A stretch of DNA of 64,000 bases from Paenibacillus sp. 32352 (GCF_002042965.1 NZ_MZNT01000007.1:62001-126000); one strand, 5' to 3'; shown: positions 50,981 to 61,036, numbered from the stretch's first letter. Made by a program: numbers and translations. The notes: generated from the sequence alone by a model not told the origin.

Positions 50981-52630
50981 CTATTTGGCTTCCATTTGGT
51001 ACAGATCCTTCATCAGGATAGCCTTGTCCTTGTTCTCCTCGTACCATTTGCTGTAGAACGCATCGACCTTGGCGCCTCCCGCCTTATCCCAAGCAGCCTT
51101 GGCCTCCTGGATAAACTGGTCTACCGTGTACGACTTGCCGCTCACGATCGATTTGACGGCCAGATCGATGATCGTCTTGTTGGCGTTGGCATTGATCGGT
51201 GCCAAATCCTGCGGAAGATTGGGCAAATAGCTGCTGTGGGTGATCCCTACCATCGGCTTGCTCGGGTCCATGTACGCTTTTTTGGCCATATTGACAATTT
51301 GAATCATATCCTTCTCGGCTGGGGTCGGATTTGATTTATTTTCCAGGCCGTAGCACTTGCCGAGCAGCGGTGCCAGCATGTTCATATCGCCGGCGTAGCC
51401 AAGCTCCTTCTTGTTCTTCTCCGCGTCGATCGGCTCCGGGCATCCATTTGCCCCTATCTTATGATGAACCCCTTCGATGCCGTTCATAATCGTGCCCGTA
51501 TACTTCTCGCTTGCCATTAAATCGATCATTTTGACCACAGCCAATGGATCCTTCGCTGCAGCATTGACCATCCCTGTCATTTGGATCGGTGTGGAGAGCA
51601 TCGGGCTGTATTGCCCGAAAGCCGTTTTCGGTAGCTCAATCGGGATAACTTCAGCATCCGGTACGTTTTTCTTCAGAGCTTCGTAGGTTTTTACATCCGC
51701 GCCATTGCCTCCGTAGATGCCCAGCTTGCCGGTTATCCACGCCTGCTTCTGCTTCTCCCCGTTCTTGTCCGTAACGAAATCCTTGTCCGTAATACCCGCG
51801 TCGTAGATTTGCTTCTGAAATTCCAGCGATGCCTTCAGCCGGTCCCAATCGTGTACGACCTTATCATGCTCCAGTATCCATGGATATTGCCCTGTGCCGA
51901 AAAGCGTGAAGCCCGTTCCAAACATATGATTGAGGATGATGCCGGATACGAAGCTTAGTCCTATGCCTTGTGTATCCGCTTTGCCGTTGCCGTCCGGGTC
52001 CTTGGCTGCGAAAGCCTTTGCCGTTTCAAGCAATTCCTCCGGCGTCCTCGGCACTTGCAGATTAAGTTTTTTCAACCAATCCGCCCGGATAAATAGATAA
52101 TGCTGCGGTGCGAATTGCATCGGACGTCCAAGCAGGTACATTTTGCCGTCGGGCATGGTACCGGCTTTTTTGATGGCCGGGTATTTCTCCAGCATTTGCT
52201 TATATTCCTTGCTGTGCTTGGCAATGAGATCGTCTAGGGGCATCAGCTGCTTTTGGCTGTACAGCTGTCCCTGATAAGCGGTATCGAATTCAAGGATTAA
52301 ATCAGGAGCCGTTCCCGATGCAAACATGACATTAAATTTTTGAAGCGATTCAAACCGCGGCACCGTAACGTATTTGACATCAACCGGACCGTTTTCATTG
52401 ACCCATTTGGTCCAGCGGTTATTGTCCATCGTTCCTTCATCCGCCGGTACGCTGCCCCGGTCATACAGGGATACGGTAATCGATCCGCGCTTTGCAGGCT
52501 CCTCCGCAGCGTTCCCGCCGGTGTCCGCAGAACTTGTCCCTTGGCTGCCGCCTTCACAGCCGGCTGCAATTAACGAAAGCGCCAGCACGGTGCCATAGGC
52601 GCGCTTCCATGCGACCTTATGTTTTATCAT
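50981..52630 (-). CDS. ABC oligosaccharide-binding lipoprotein
   Basis: A 549-residue solute-binding lipoprotein of the LplA/YtcQ type. Signal peptide with lipobox LIAAGC, a Ser/Thr/Gly linker, then the binding domain (GTAPDLILEFDTAYQGQLYSQKQLMPLDDLI). The start at 52630 (codon 15 of the longer frame) has GGGGAGG 10 bp upstream. It lies in the operon with the two permeases, ATPase absent as in other LplBC systems that share MsmX-like ATPases. Confidence 0.9.
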   Translation of the reverse strand: MIKHKVAWKRAYGTVLALSLIAAGCEGGSQGTSSADTGGNAAEEPAKRGSITVSLYDRGSVPADEGTMDNNRWTKWVNENGPVDVKYVTVPRFESLQKFNVMFASGTAPDLILEFDTAYQGQLYSQKQLMPLDDLIAKHSKEYKQMLEKYPAIKKAGTMPDGKMYLLGRPMQFAPQHYLFIRADWLKKLNLQVPRTPEELLETAKAFAAKDPDGNGKADTQGIGLSFVSGIILNHMFGTGFTLFGTGQYPWILEHDKVVHDWDRLKASLEFQKQIYDAGITDKDFVTDKNGEKQKQAWITGKLGIYGGNGADVKTYEALKKNVPDAEVIPIELPKTAFGQYSPMLSTPIQMTGMVNAAAKDPLAVVKMIDLMASEKYTGTIMNGIEGVHHKIGANGCPEPIDAEKNKKELGYAGDMNMLAPLLGKCYGLENKSNPTPAEKDMIQIVNMAKKAYMDPSKPMVGITHSSYLPNLPQDLAPINANANKTIIDLAVKSIVSGKSYTVDQFIQEAKAAWDKAGGAKVDAFYSKWYEENKDKAILMKDLYQMEAK

Positions 52631-52696
52631 GAAATCTCGACCTCCCCATTGTATTGTACATGATTTTGACAACTATAGGCCTGCCATTGTATAGCG

Positions 52697-53572
52697 TTAT
52701 CCTTTGACTGCGCCAATCATCACCCCTTTGACAAAATACTTTTGGAGCAGCGGATAGACAAGCAGCATCGGGATAATGATGATCATGATGCCTGCTGCCT
52801 TCATGCCCTCGGGGGTAATATTAGGGACTTCCTGCTGGTTCATGCTGTTAATTTCCTGCAAAATCGTTTGACTGCGCACCATCTGTTGAATCAGTACGGT
52901 TAGATTGTATTTTTCTGGACTGTTCAAATAGATAAGCACATTGAAAAATGAATTCCAATATTGAACGCCGTAAAATAAAGCTATCGTTGCCAGCATAGGA
53001 AGCGACAGCGGGAGAATAATCCGGATCAGCAAGCGCCACTCCCCGCAGCCGTCCATTCGAGCGGCTTCATCCAGCTCCTCGGGAATATTCTCGAAGAAGC
53101 TGCGCATGATGAGCATATTAAATGTACTGATCAGCCCCGGCAGCCAAAGCGCCCCGTAAGAATCGATCAGCCCTAGCTGCTTGATGACCAGATACGTCGG
53201 AATCAACCCTCCCTGGAACAGCATTGTGAAAACGATGGCAAGCGTGATGAAGCGTCGGCCGTAGAAAGCTTTTCTAGAAAGCGGATGGGCGGCAAAAACC
53301 GTAAACATCATACTCAATGCAACGCCTACTACCGTTATTAAGACATTATTGGCAAAAGCTCTCACAACCGGCGTCCCTTTGAACAGCATCGTGTAGGATT
53401 CGAAGGTGAACTCCATCGGCCACAGCGTAACGAACCCGGACATGACGGGATCTTTGCCGCTCAAGGATAGGGACGCAAGGTGAACGAGAGGCAAAAAACA
53501 CAGTAAACCGGCAGCAGCCAATACCATATAGTTAATGCCATAAAATAATTGTTCCGAAAATGAACTGCGCAT
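52697..53572 (-). CDS. ABC sugar permease (LplC/YtcP-like)
   Basis: A 291-residue inner membrane permease with six helices; EAA motif EELDEAARMDGCGEWRLLIRIILPLSLP. It partners the LplB-like permease to import an oligosaccharide, probably pectic or rhamnogalacturonan-derived (inference). The start at 53572 has AAAGGAGG 10 bp upstream; the longer frame is less likely. Confidence 0.92.
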   Translation of the reverse strand: MRSSFSEQLFYGINYMVLAAAGLLCFLPLVHLASLSLSGKDPVMSGFVTLWPMEFTFESYTMLFKGTPVVRAFANNVLITVVGVALSMMFTVFAAHPLSRKAFYGRRFITLAIVFTMLFQGGLIPTYLVIKQLGLIDSYGALWLPGLISTFNMLIMRSFFENIPEELDEAARMDGCGEWRLLIRIILPLSLPMLATIALFYGVQYWNSFFNVLIYLNSPEKYNLTVLIQQMVRSQTILQEINSMNQQEVPNITPEGMKAAGIMIIIIPMLLVYPLLQKYFVKGVMIGAVKG

Positions 53573-53589
53573 GGGTGCAAACCCTCCTT

Positions 53590-54549
53590 TCACCACAGCT
53601 GTTTGTTGAAGCGCCTTGCGATGGCGTTCGTCAGCACGACAAGCACCAGCCCAACCAGCGATTCGAACAGGCCGAGCGCCGCTGTAAGGCTGAATTGACC
53701 GCCCTGTAAGCCTGCTTGATAGATGAACGTGCTAATGACCTCGGAAATATTGGCGACAATCGAATTTTGCAATACGTAGACCTGATCGAAGCCGACCTCC
53801 ATTACACGGCCCATAGCCAAGATCAGCATGACGATTATCGTCGGACTTATACCCGGCAGCGTCACATGCCACATCTGCTTCCATTTCCCCGCACCGTCGA
53901 TGCTGGCCGCTTCGTATAAGCTCGGATCGATGACTGTAAGAGCAGCCAAATAAATGATGGCGCTGAAGCCCGCTTCCTTCCAGATACCGGAGCCTAAGAA
54001 GATCGTGATCCACGACCATTCATGGAACAAAAAAGCGTAAGGCTCTCCCAAAAGCTTCGTTACAAGCGCATTCAGCATACCCGTTTGCGAGAACAAAGTG
54101 ATGACGATTCCTCCGACGACCACCCAGGAGAAAAAATGCGGCAAATACACCAGTGTCTGAATCGTGCGTTTAAACCACATTTTACGAACCTCGTTCAGCA
54201 TGATAGCGAGTGCGATCGGAAACGGGAAGCCGACGAAAACAGACAGCACGCTCAGCAAGAGCGTATTGCGGATAATTTGAACCGACTGGGCCTGTGTGAA
54301 TAAATTGCTGAAGTTATCGAAGCCTACCCATTGGCTGCCCCAGATGCCTTCATAGAACGTATAGTTTTTGAAGGCTATGACAAGGCCAAGCATAGGGGTG
54401 TACTTGAAAAGCACATAAAAGACGGCGACAGGCAGAAACATCAGCCACAGCGGTACGTTTTGGCGAAATCGTCTGCTGCTCCATAAGGGGCGACGCCGGG
54501 CAGCATGCTTCTCTTGGAGTCCTGCTTCCCAGGCTTGCTGGTTATTCAT
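53590..54549 (-). CDS. ABC sugar permease (LplB/YteP-like)
   Basis: A 319-residue permease with six helices; EAA motif YEAASIDGAGKWKQMWHVTLPGISP. First gene of the ABC operon, with AAGGAGG 7 bp upstream and the shared 22-bp box 90 bp upstream. Confidence 0.92.
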   Translation of the reverse strand: MNNQQAWEAGLQEKHAARRRPLWSSRRFRQNVPLWLMFLPVAVFYVLFKYTPMLGLVIAFKNYTFYEGIWGSQWVGFDNFSNLFTQAQSVQIIRNTLLLSVLSVFVGFPFPIALAIMLNEVRKMWFKRTIQTLVYLPHFFSWVVVGGIVITLFSQTGMLNALVTKLLGEPYAFLFHEWSWITIFLGSGIWKEAGFSAIIYLAALTVIDPSLYEAASIDGAGKWKQMWHVTLPGISPTIIVMLILAMGRVMEVGFDQVYVLQNSIVANISEVISTFIYQAGLQGGQFSLTAALGLFESLVGLVLVVLTNAIARRFNKQLW

Positions 54550-54638
54550 ATGTGTACCTCCTTCCCGGCTGTTAATGCGGCGAGCGCTTGCCCGCCTCTC
54601 TTGCTGAGATCACCTTACCTTTTGAAGGCGGTATACGG

Positions 54639-54660
54639 CAATATTCATCTTTCTTGTATA
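54639..54660. promoter_or_regulatory. shared 22-bp box upstream of ABC operon
   Basis: CAATATTCA, seven bases (TCTTTCT), TGTATA; it differs from the box at 59340 by one base. GTATACGGCA directly beside it makes a CCGTATAC direct repeat around the box on the minus strand. 90 bp upstream of the first permease. Confidence 0.6.
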
Positions 54661-54672
54661 CGGCTGCAATAA

Positions 54673-54747
54673 CGAAAAAACCCGTCAGCCAGGCCCATGG
54701 GCGGCCAGGTGCTGGTTGCCGCTCCAATTTGCTCTATGCTGACGGGT
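54673..54747 (-). terminator. terminator of the AraC sensor gene
   Basis: ACCCGTCAGC and GCTGACGGGT form a perfect 10-bp stem across a long internal region, followed by TTTTTTCG on the minus strand. It separates the regulator from the ABC operon. Confidence 0.85.
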
Positions 54748-54759
54748 CACGTTTTACTG

Positions 54760-57045
54760 TCATAAGCTTGAATCTTCCGTTCGCTGGCCGTGCTCCTTAC
54801 GGTAATCGCCCGGAGTTATTCCTTCGACCTTCTTGAACACACGGATGAAAGACATCGGGTATAGATATCCAACTTTCTCAGCGATGACCTGGACCGGTTC
54901 CGATGTTTCAATCAGTTGTTTTTTGGCTTGTTCTAGCCTGACCTTAGCTAAATAATCAACGAATTTCTCTCCGAATTCCTCTTTAAAAGTTCGGCTCAGC
55001 GTCTTCTGGTTCATATTCAGCGCATCACTGACCTGAGACAGCGACAAGTCGCTGCTGGCATAATGCTCCATCACGTACTCCCGAACCCGTGAGGCAAGCG
55101 TGTATTGCTCCCGGTTTATACGCAGGCCGTGGAGCTTCCGCTCTACGCTGCCCAGCAGCTCCGGCAGCAGGCTCTGCGTCTCCCCGATCCATTCCGGGTC
55201 TTCGGGCAGCTCCTGAATGCGGGGCAGCCCATCCGCCTTCCACACATCCAGGAGCTCGGGCGGCAGCTCCTGCATTTCGCGTTTCAGCTGCCCTTTGAAC
55301 AAGCGGAGCATCCCCGTGACATCCTCACGGGAATAGATTCCTGCCGCTATAGCTTGAAACGCCTGATTCATTAACAGCTTCCAATCCGGGTTGCCCAACC
55401 GGAACAATTGTGCGGTCTCCTGCAGCTCCTGCACTAACGTATCTACACCTGTTCCTTCAGCTAACGAGTCCCATTGCAGGTCATATACGACTACTTTATT
55501 GGCACCTAACGATATTTTGCGTTCAAGCGCCTTCCCCGCTTGCCGGAACGACGTGGCAATGTCCTTGGGATCCTTGACCGTCGTGCCGATACCGAATGTT
55601 ACGGTAAACTTCAGATAAGCTTCCACCCATGCACGGGCCCTTTCGGCCAGCTCAGTTACTTTCACAACCATGTGCCGCTCTCCCCCGCTGCCCGCTTTTC
55701 GATATAAGAGCCCGAGCCGGTTAGTACTCAGCCATTCCGTCCATAGGAATTCGCCTTCCTCCTCGGCTATTTCCTGAATCGCACTGCGCAGCGTAAATTT
55801 GAACAGCAGCTGGTCCCTGGAGGAATACCTGGATACAAACCCGGCATATGCATCCATCTCCACGATAGCTGCAACGACATAATCAAACGGGGCATCCAGC
55901 CCCAATAGTGCGGATTCCCGATGAAGCTCTTCCTTGGTAACGTGCCTGGAGCCTTCCATCAAATCTTTGAACAGCATCGTACGCCTGTACAGAATTCCCT
56001 CAGCCTGCTGTTCTTCGAATTGATTCGATTGCTCGATTAAGCTAACCAGAGCGTGATCAATAAAGGCAAACTCATCCTTCACACTGGCTTGAGGGACCTG
56101 TCCCGTCTTTTTCTCCGTAAAGGTGACGATACGGCTTAGTACCTGATCGATTGGCCGATAGTGCCTGTGGCTGATGTAAGTCATCGCGCCGATTCCGCCG
56201 GCAATGGCGATGAGGCCAAGCACGAACCAGATGTACGAGAACGTGGACATTAACGAAAACCAGCTCCCCTGCTGAATGCTCATATACAGGCTCCAGCCGG
56301 TATAAGGCGAAACCAGCGTAACCTCCCCCTCATTAGCGGATGAAGAAGTCTTAGCACCGCATACGCGGCCAGGGCCCTCCAGGCTATTCCCGCTTGCATC
56401 GGCCAAACATGCAGCGCCTCCCCCGCCGGCTCCTGCGTACATTTCCTTCACCAGTGCTTGCAAGGATCCGGAGTGGATATTGATGACTATCAATCCTTGG
56501 TCACCCGAGTAGTACGGCATTTTTTTCACCAAGGATACAACAGTGCGCTGCCGCTCCTCCGATTGATATAGCGATAACGGCCTAACGCCGCTCCACGTAA
56601 TCGGTTTCGTGCTTTTCACCGCTTGCTCAATAAATTCCTGGTCCCCGAACTCGTTGAGATCCGACGAGAATTGCTGCATCAATATTTTGCCGTCGGTTGC
56701 ACGGTATAAGTAAATGGAATCGATCATCGGCAGAGGAGCTACAAAGTCGAGCAGCACCTCCGTTACACCATAATACGAATAGGGGGATTGCTCCCCCGTA
56801 TTTTCGAAATATGCGGCTACCTTCGGATTCAGCAGCAAATTTTTACTGGCCAGTGTATCGATATTTTGCAATGTGGAGTCGACAATATGCATAACTTGCT
56901 GTGAATATACATGGTAAGCATTCAACGATTGCTTCTTCGTCCATTCGTTAACACCGAGGAAAAATAGCAGCATCAAGCAGAAGATGACCGCAAAAAAAAT
57001 CGGGATGTAAGATAAAATAAAGCGGTACAACCATTTTTTCTGCAA
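54760..57045 (-). CDS. membrane-bound AraC-family regulator (YesS/YtdP-like)
   Basis: A 761-residue protein, the same length as B. subtilis YesS. TTG start with AGGAGAG upstream. One membrane helix at ~8-30, an extracellular dCache-like sensor to ~residue 265, a second helix (~270-290), a HAMP-like region, a linker, and a C-terminal AraC domain with two helix-turn-helix motifs (LSLSQVSDALNMNQKTLSRTFKEEFG and VQVIAEKVGYLYPMSFIRVFKKVEG). YesS controls rhamnogalacturonan genes; here it is the likely reader of the shared 22-bp boxes. Clients: the flanking ABC operon and enzymes (inference). Confidence 0.88.
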   Translation of the reverse strand: MQKKWLYRFILSYIPIFFAVIFCLMLLFFLGVNEWTKKQSLNAYHVYSQQVMHIVDSTLQNIDTLASKNLLLNPKVAAYFENTGEQSPYSYYGVTEVLLDFVAPLPMIDSIYLYRATDGKILMQQFSSDLNEFGDQEFIEQAVKSTKPITWSGVRPLSLYQSEERQRTVVSLVKKMPYYSGDQGLIVINIHSGSLQALVKEMYAGAGGGGAACLADASGNSLEGPGRVCGAKTSSSANEGEVTLVSPYTGWSLYMSIQQGSWFSLMSTFSYIWFVLGLIAIAGGIGAMTYISHRHYRPIDQVLSRIVTFTEKKTGQVPQASVKDEFAFIDHALVSLIEQSNQFEEQQAEGILYRRTMLFKDLMEGSRHVTKEELHRESALLGLDAPFDYVVAAIVEMDAYAGFVSRYSSRDQLLFKFTLRSAIQEIAEEEGEFLWTEWLSTNRLGLLYRKAGSGGERHMVVKVTELAERARAWVEAYLKFTVTFGIGTTVKDPKDIATSFRQAGKALERKISLGANKVVVYDLQWDSLAEGTGVDTLVQELQETAQLFRLGNPDWKLLMNQAFQAIAAGIYSREDVTGMLRLFKGQLKREMQELPPELLDVWKADGLPRIQELPEDPEWIGETQSLLPELLGSVERKLHGLRINREQYTLASRVREYVMEHYASSDLSLSQVSDALNMNQKTLSRTFKEEFGEKFVDYLAKVRLEQAKKQLIETSEPVQVIAEKVGYLYPMSFIRVFKKVEGITPGDYRKEHGQRTEDSSL

Positions 57046-57112
57046 AGCGCATCTCTCCTATGACCGTGTTTTAGGGTTAAGTGTAGATTTACCTGCATGA
57101 TTATGTGATGAC

Positions 57113-58132
57113 TTATCGATATTGTTGTAATACCAGTCTCATCAAGCCAGCCAATCGTTCCCCCATGAGCATATGTCCATAGGGTCCGGGATGAATCATG
57201 TCGCACGATAACGATGAGTAATCCTGCATGATGGCAGCCCCATCTAGTAAGTATAAATGAGGATGCCGCAGAAGAGCTACCTGCTGATGCAAAATTTCAT
57301 TATACTGCCGCTCCCGATCCCCTGCTTGAAGGTCGGATTGAGTGGCGAAGTTAGGATACACTGTGATGATAAACACCGGCTTATCCGGGTGGTGCTTCAC
57401 GACACGGTGCAGCAGATATTCGGAGCGTTCGGCAAAGGCCTCCGGCGTGAACCGGTCCCGCATGTTCACTCCCAGTTCAAGTGTCATCACATCCCAGTCC
57501 TGCTGGTCGACAAGAAAGTCAGCCATCTCCTTCTCGCACAGGCATGAGCCGCTCATCCCTTTGTTCAATACGTCAGCCTGCAGCCGTCGCGCCGCTTGAT
57601 CGATGTAGGATAGCGGATAGCTTGAGAGACCATGTGTGATGGAGGACCCGTAGGCGATCCATCTCAGACTCGGTGTTTCATCAGGTCTCGGCGCACGTAC
57701 CGGATGACCGAACGTATTCAGGTGAAGCAAAATACCGGCCGATCGGCCGAAGATAATTCTCCATACCTCCGGCGCAAAGCCCGAAGACAGCAGCTGTCCC
57801 CTTGGGATTGCACTTAGTCTCGCAGGCTCCTCCAAGTGGAGTGTATGGGGAACTCCTGCCTGTAACCGGTGTGACGAGTGAAGTATCCCTCCTTTGTACA
57901 CGGCCACTTCCCCTTCTTGTTCGGGAGCTATCAGAGAAAGCCGAACATTGGATGCCGTCGTGACAAAACGGATTTCGCAGCCTGTTGATTCCTCGGCAAT
58001 GAATTTGCCACGTTCGCCAAGTGAATGCCGCACTGCTTGCGGGAAGCGGCATAGATGAGTCCCTCCGAAATGAGGAACTTTTTCTAATGCTGTCACATTA
58101 TGAAACAGCAATCCGTTTTCAATTAATGGCAT
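57113..58132 (-). CDS. SGNH/GDSL hydrolase
   Basis: A 339-residue esterase. The first ~150 residues form a beta-sandwich domain; the catalytic domain has AYGSSITHGLSS (nucleophile Ser), KGMSGSC (Gly), LGVNMR (Asn) and CDMIHPGPYGH (Asp/His). All four SGNH blocks are present. It probably deacetylates sugar oligomers. No signal peptide. It follows the Gfo/Idh gene by 40 bp. Confidence 0.85.
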   Translation of the reverse strand: MPLIENGLLFHNVTALEKVPHFGGTHLCRFPQAVRHSLGERGKFIAEESTGCEIRFVTTASNVRLSLIAPEQEGEVAVYKGGILHSSHRLQAGVPHTLHLEEPARLSAIPRGQLLSSGFAPEVWRIIFGRSAGILLHLNTFGHPVRAPRPDETPSLRWIAYGSSITHGLSSYPLSYIDQAARRLQADVLNKGMSGSCLCEKEMADFLVDQQDWDVMTLELGVNMRDRFTPEAFAERSEYLLHRVVKHHPDKPVFIITVYPNFATQSDLQAGDRERQYNEILHQQVALLRHPHLYLLDGAAIMQDYSSLSCDMIHPGPYGHMLMGERLAGLMRLVLQQYR

Positions 58133-58172
58133 CTTGATTTAAACACATCCTTCTATTCCAATTATGCCGCCG

Positions 58173-59240
58173 CTACAGCCTCACTTCTGCTCCGGTTCTC
58201 GCCGACTCGTATATAGCAGATAAAATCTTTATCATGTCCACTCCATCCTGCGGCGTGTTCAGCGGCTTGGCTCGACCTTGGATACAATCAATAAAATGAT
58301 ACAAATGCTCCTTATGTCCGTTACCGTCCTTCGGGAGCTTCGGCAGCAGATCGACCAGCGTCCCCTCTACTTCTGTAAACACTTTGGCTTCACCGCGTTT
58401 GTAGGAGAGTCCTGCCTTCGTGCCGCGCAGCTCGACGAAGCTCATCTCCTCCTCTACATTGGAGGCCCAGCTGAATTCGATTTGCAAGGCTGATCCGTTA
58501 TCAAATCGAATGAAACCGGAAGCAAGATCCTCGACATCGAAGATTCCTTCCGCCTGAGCTTCTCCGAACTGGCTGTGCACCGAATCGCTGATCGTGGATG
58601 AAGCGAACTTGTTGTAAGCCGCGCCGGTTACGGACACTGGACGCGGGTTCCCCATCAGCCATACAGCTACATCGATAAAATGTACGCCGAGGTCGATCAA
58701 CGGTCCGCCCCCGGACAAGGCTTTGGTCGTAAACCACCCTCCCTTGCCCGGAATTCCCCGTCGGCGCACCCAGCCGCATCGTCCCGTATAAATGTCGCCC
58801 GCATGCCCGCCTGTAATATATTTGTGCAAAAATTGCACCGACGGCCGGAACCGGTTGTTCCGCATTGCCATCAAAATTTTACCGCTATCGCGTGCTGTTT
58901 GCGCCATATGCTCAGCCTCTTCCGGTGTTACGGCATCCGGCTTTTCACAAAAAACATGGATACCCTGAGCAAGCGCTGCAATCGCTATCTCACTGTGATA
59001 CGCATTGGGCGTACAAATATCTACGAAATCCAAATCAGGATGGGACTTCAGAAGCTCCCTGTAATCCTCATATACATTATTGATTCCAAGCTCTGCCGCA
59101 CGCTGCCTGGCTCTTTCTAAATTGATGTCACACAATGCGACGAGCTCGACCTCCGGGTGACCGGCTAAGGCCGGGGCGTGAGCCGATATGAAAATATTCC
59201 CCGCTCCGATAATTCCAGCCTTCAAGCTAGTATGTTTCAT
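58173..59240 (-). CDS. Gfo/Idh/MocA family oxidoreductase
   Basis: A 355-residue NAD(P)-dependent oxidoreductase. Rossmann start GIIGAGNIFISAHAPAL, EKPDAVTPEEAEHMAQ (EKP motif, Lys), and a C-terminal alpha/beta domain with GGGPLIDLGVHFIDVAVWLMG (Asp and His near the active site). It oxidises or epimerises a sugar, maybe from the pectic oligomer. First gene of the unit with SGNH and the AraC sensor; the 22-bp box lies 100 bp upstream. RBS AGGAG. Confidence 0.88.
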   Translation of the reverse strand: MKHTSLKAGIIGAGNIFISAHAPALAGHPEVELVALCDINLERARQRAAELGINNVYEDYRELLKSHPDLDFVDICTPNAYHSEIAIAALAQGIHVFCEKPDAVTPEEAEHMAQTARDSGKILMAMRNNRFRPSVQFLHKYITGGHAGDIYTGRCGWVRRRGIPGKGGWFTTKALSGGGPLIDLGVHFIDVAVWLMGNPRPVSVTGAAYNKFASSTISDSVHSQFGEAQAEGIFDVEDLASGFIRFDNGSALQIEFSWASNVEEEMSFVELRGTKAGLSYKRGEAKVFTEVEGTLVDLLPKLPKDGNGHKEHLYHFIDCIQGRAKPLNTPQDGVDMIKILSAIYESARTGAEVRL

Positions 59241-59339
59241 AAATGATCTTCTCCTCTATTGATGAATGCTGTACCGAAGTAACATAAGTAATGTCTCGCG
59301 TACAGATAGCTTCAACATAGATCGGAATACCATCGCAAG

Positions 59340-59361
59340 CAATATTCAACTTTCTTGTATA
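59340..59361. promoter_or_regulatory. shared 22-bp box upstream of Gfo/Idh operon
   Basis: CAATATTCA, seven bases (ACTTTCT), TGTATA. It is 21/22 and 20/22 identical to the boxes at 54639 and 49590. Confidence 0.6.
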
Positions 59362-59384
59362 TAGCGTGAGTAATGTTCTTCTTT

Positions 59385-59421
59385 TAATAAAAAAGAAAAA
59401 AGCCGCATTGACATGCGACTT
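59385..59421 (-). terminator. terminator of the shikimate-kinase-like gene
   Basis: AAGTCGCAT and ATGCGGCTT pair around GTCA, with TTTTTCTTTTTTATT following on the minus strand. Confidence 0.88.
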
Positions 59422-59427
59422 TTAATG

Positions 59428-59976
59428 TTAGTTAGCTTCCTCTACATCGATTGTGCTGCCCGTAAATATGCCAGTAATTTCTGCTACCAACTCTTCGATA
59501 GATTTATCATTGGCATCAATCGTATAATCAGCATATTTTCTGTATAATCCATTTCTTTCATTGTATACATCCAACATGGTTTTCCCTTGATCTATCACGA
59601 TCCCGCGGCTTTGTATGTCCGTGTTCTCAAGCCGTTTTTTTATATTCGGATAGGAGAGATCAATAAACAGGATATCTGCATTTTGCTTCAGAAAGCTCAT
59701 GGCTTTATCCGAATATACCGCGCTTCCACCTGTAGATATAATGGAATTTGTGCAATCAAGCGAACAAATCACTTCAGATTCTTGAATAATAAATTCTTTA
59801 CTGCCGATGTCTTCAAGGATTTGCCACAGCCGCTTGCCGAATTTGTGCTCCATGATATGATCTGTATCTATAAATGCCATATCCAGTGCTTTCGCAATCA
59901 AGACGCCGATGGTGCTTTTTCCGCATCCCGCCATGCCTATAAATACGATATTTTTTTCCCCATGAACTTTATCCAC
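59428..59976 (-). CDS. shikimate-kinase-like P-loop kinase
   Basis: A 182-residue kinase-like protein. Walker A GMAGCGKST, TDHIME (substrate Asp), STGGSAVY (shikimate-binding GG), and RNGLYRKYADYTID near the end match the AroK fold. It may phosphorylate shikimate or a related small molecule; it lies outside any aromatic operon. The GTG at 59976 is preferred because AAGGTGA lies 4 bp upstream and the Walker A is then ~14 residues from the start; the longer GTG at 60030 has no ribosome site. Confidence 0.78.
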   Translation of the reverse strand: MDKVHGEKNIVFIGMAGCGKSTIGVLIAKALDMAFIDTDHIMEHKFGKRLWQILEDIGSKEFIIQESEVICSLDCTNSIISTGGSAVYSDKAMSFLKQNADILFIDLSYPNIKKRLENTDIQSRGIVIDQGKTMLDVYNERNGLYRKYADYTIDANDKSIEELVAEITGIFTGSTIDVEEAN

Positions 59977-60077
59977 TATATCACCTTCCAAACCGACTTT
60001 AGGTGGATATGCCGAACCATTTTTATCCACTTAATGATAACGAATCACCGGGGTGGGATTATCAAACAACGTCAACG

Positions 60078-60929
60078 TTAGCTCAAGATCGATTTGGACT
60101 TCAAAAGATGATCTGTTTCTTGAATCAAATCACGCAGCATGGTCAAAGCTTTGGCTAAGCCATCAGGATCTTCTGAAATTAAGGTGAAAATTTCATTAAC
60201 TCTGCTTGAGTAGCTGCCGGGTACTATGTTAAATGAATCGGCTATGGCCGTTGCTCCCTTTTCGTTCATAAGATAGGTTTCGTTAATGGCAAACAAAACT
60301 TGGTTCAAGCATGCTACTGCCCTGAAGCAACACCCGGCGATATAGGACAAATCTTGTTTATAGATTCCTTTCCATCCGTTATCCACAGAAAAGCCGACTT
60401 CCCAGAAAAAATTTTGGATCATCGCTTTTTGAAACAATGTCGGGTAGGGTGCCGTCTTACGTTTCAGCTCTGCGATAGCTCCGGAAGGGTCCCATAAAAC
60501 TTTGCACAATGCAATTTCGGCCAAATAAATGGAGTTGACGAAACCATGCGGATGCCCTGGCTGATAATCTATCGTAATATCTCCCTTAACACACTGCTCC
60601 GTGACCTGAGACACTTTATGGTAATCGCGAAATAAAAGATCAACCGGGGTTTGCTCCACCTGCAGCCAACCGCCGCCATTAATCCAAGGTCCCCATTCCC
60701 CTATGCCTGTTATTAGGTTTTCCCTATGATCATCATCAAGGAATACAGCAGCCTGACGAAGCCGGGCTAGATCCAATTCCTCTTCCGAATGGTAATAAAT
60801 TCCAACATCGATATCGGAAGTAGGGGTGTCACTCCCCCTAGCTCTGGAGCCACCAAGTACAATGGCGCTTACTCCATTTATTTGCTTCAAACTGTCGACA
60901 ATATTGGAAATTATGCTGTTCGCGTCCAT
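60078..60929 (-). CDS. nucleotidyltransferase-domain protein
   Basis: A 283-residue protein. The N-terminal Pol-beta-like nucleotidyltransferase motif is VLGGSRARGSDTPTSDIDVGIYY, with the later Asp in PVDLLFRD. The rest is helical (DUF4037/ANT-like), including MIQNFFWEVGFSV. Such proteins transfer AMP to drugs, proteins or RNA; the substrate is unknown. RBS CGGAG. Confidence 0.78.
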   Translation of the reverse strand: MDANSIISNIVDSLKQINGVSAIVLGGSRARGSDTPTSDIDVGIYYHSEEELDLARLRQAAVFLDDDHRENLITGIGEWGPWINGGGWLQVEQTPVDLLFRDYHKVSQVTEQCVKGDITIDYQPGHPHGFVNSIYLAEIALCKVLWDPSGAIAELKRKTAPYPTLFQKAMIQNFFWEVGFSVDNGWKGIYKQDLSYIAGCCFRAVACLNQVLFAINETYLMNEKGATAIADSFNIVPGSYSSRVNEIFTLISEDPDGLAKALTMLRDLIQETDHLLKSKSILS

Positions 60930-61036
60930 CTATTTCGCTCCGATCCAAGGTTAGATCTGTTCATTATAATGAATGCCGTTCTTGTTGGGTAGGGAAAGGA
61001 TTTGTTAAACGATTCTGTCACAGCGATCTTCCTCCA

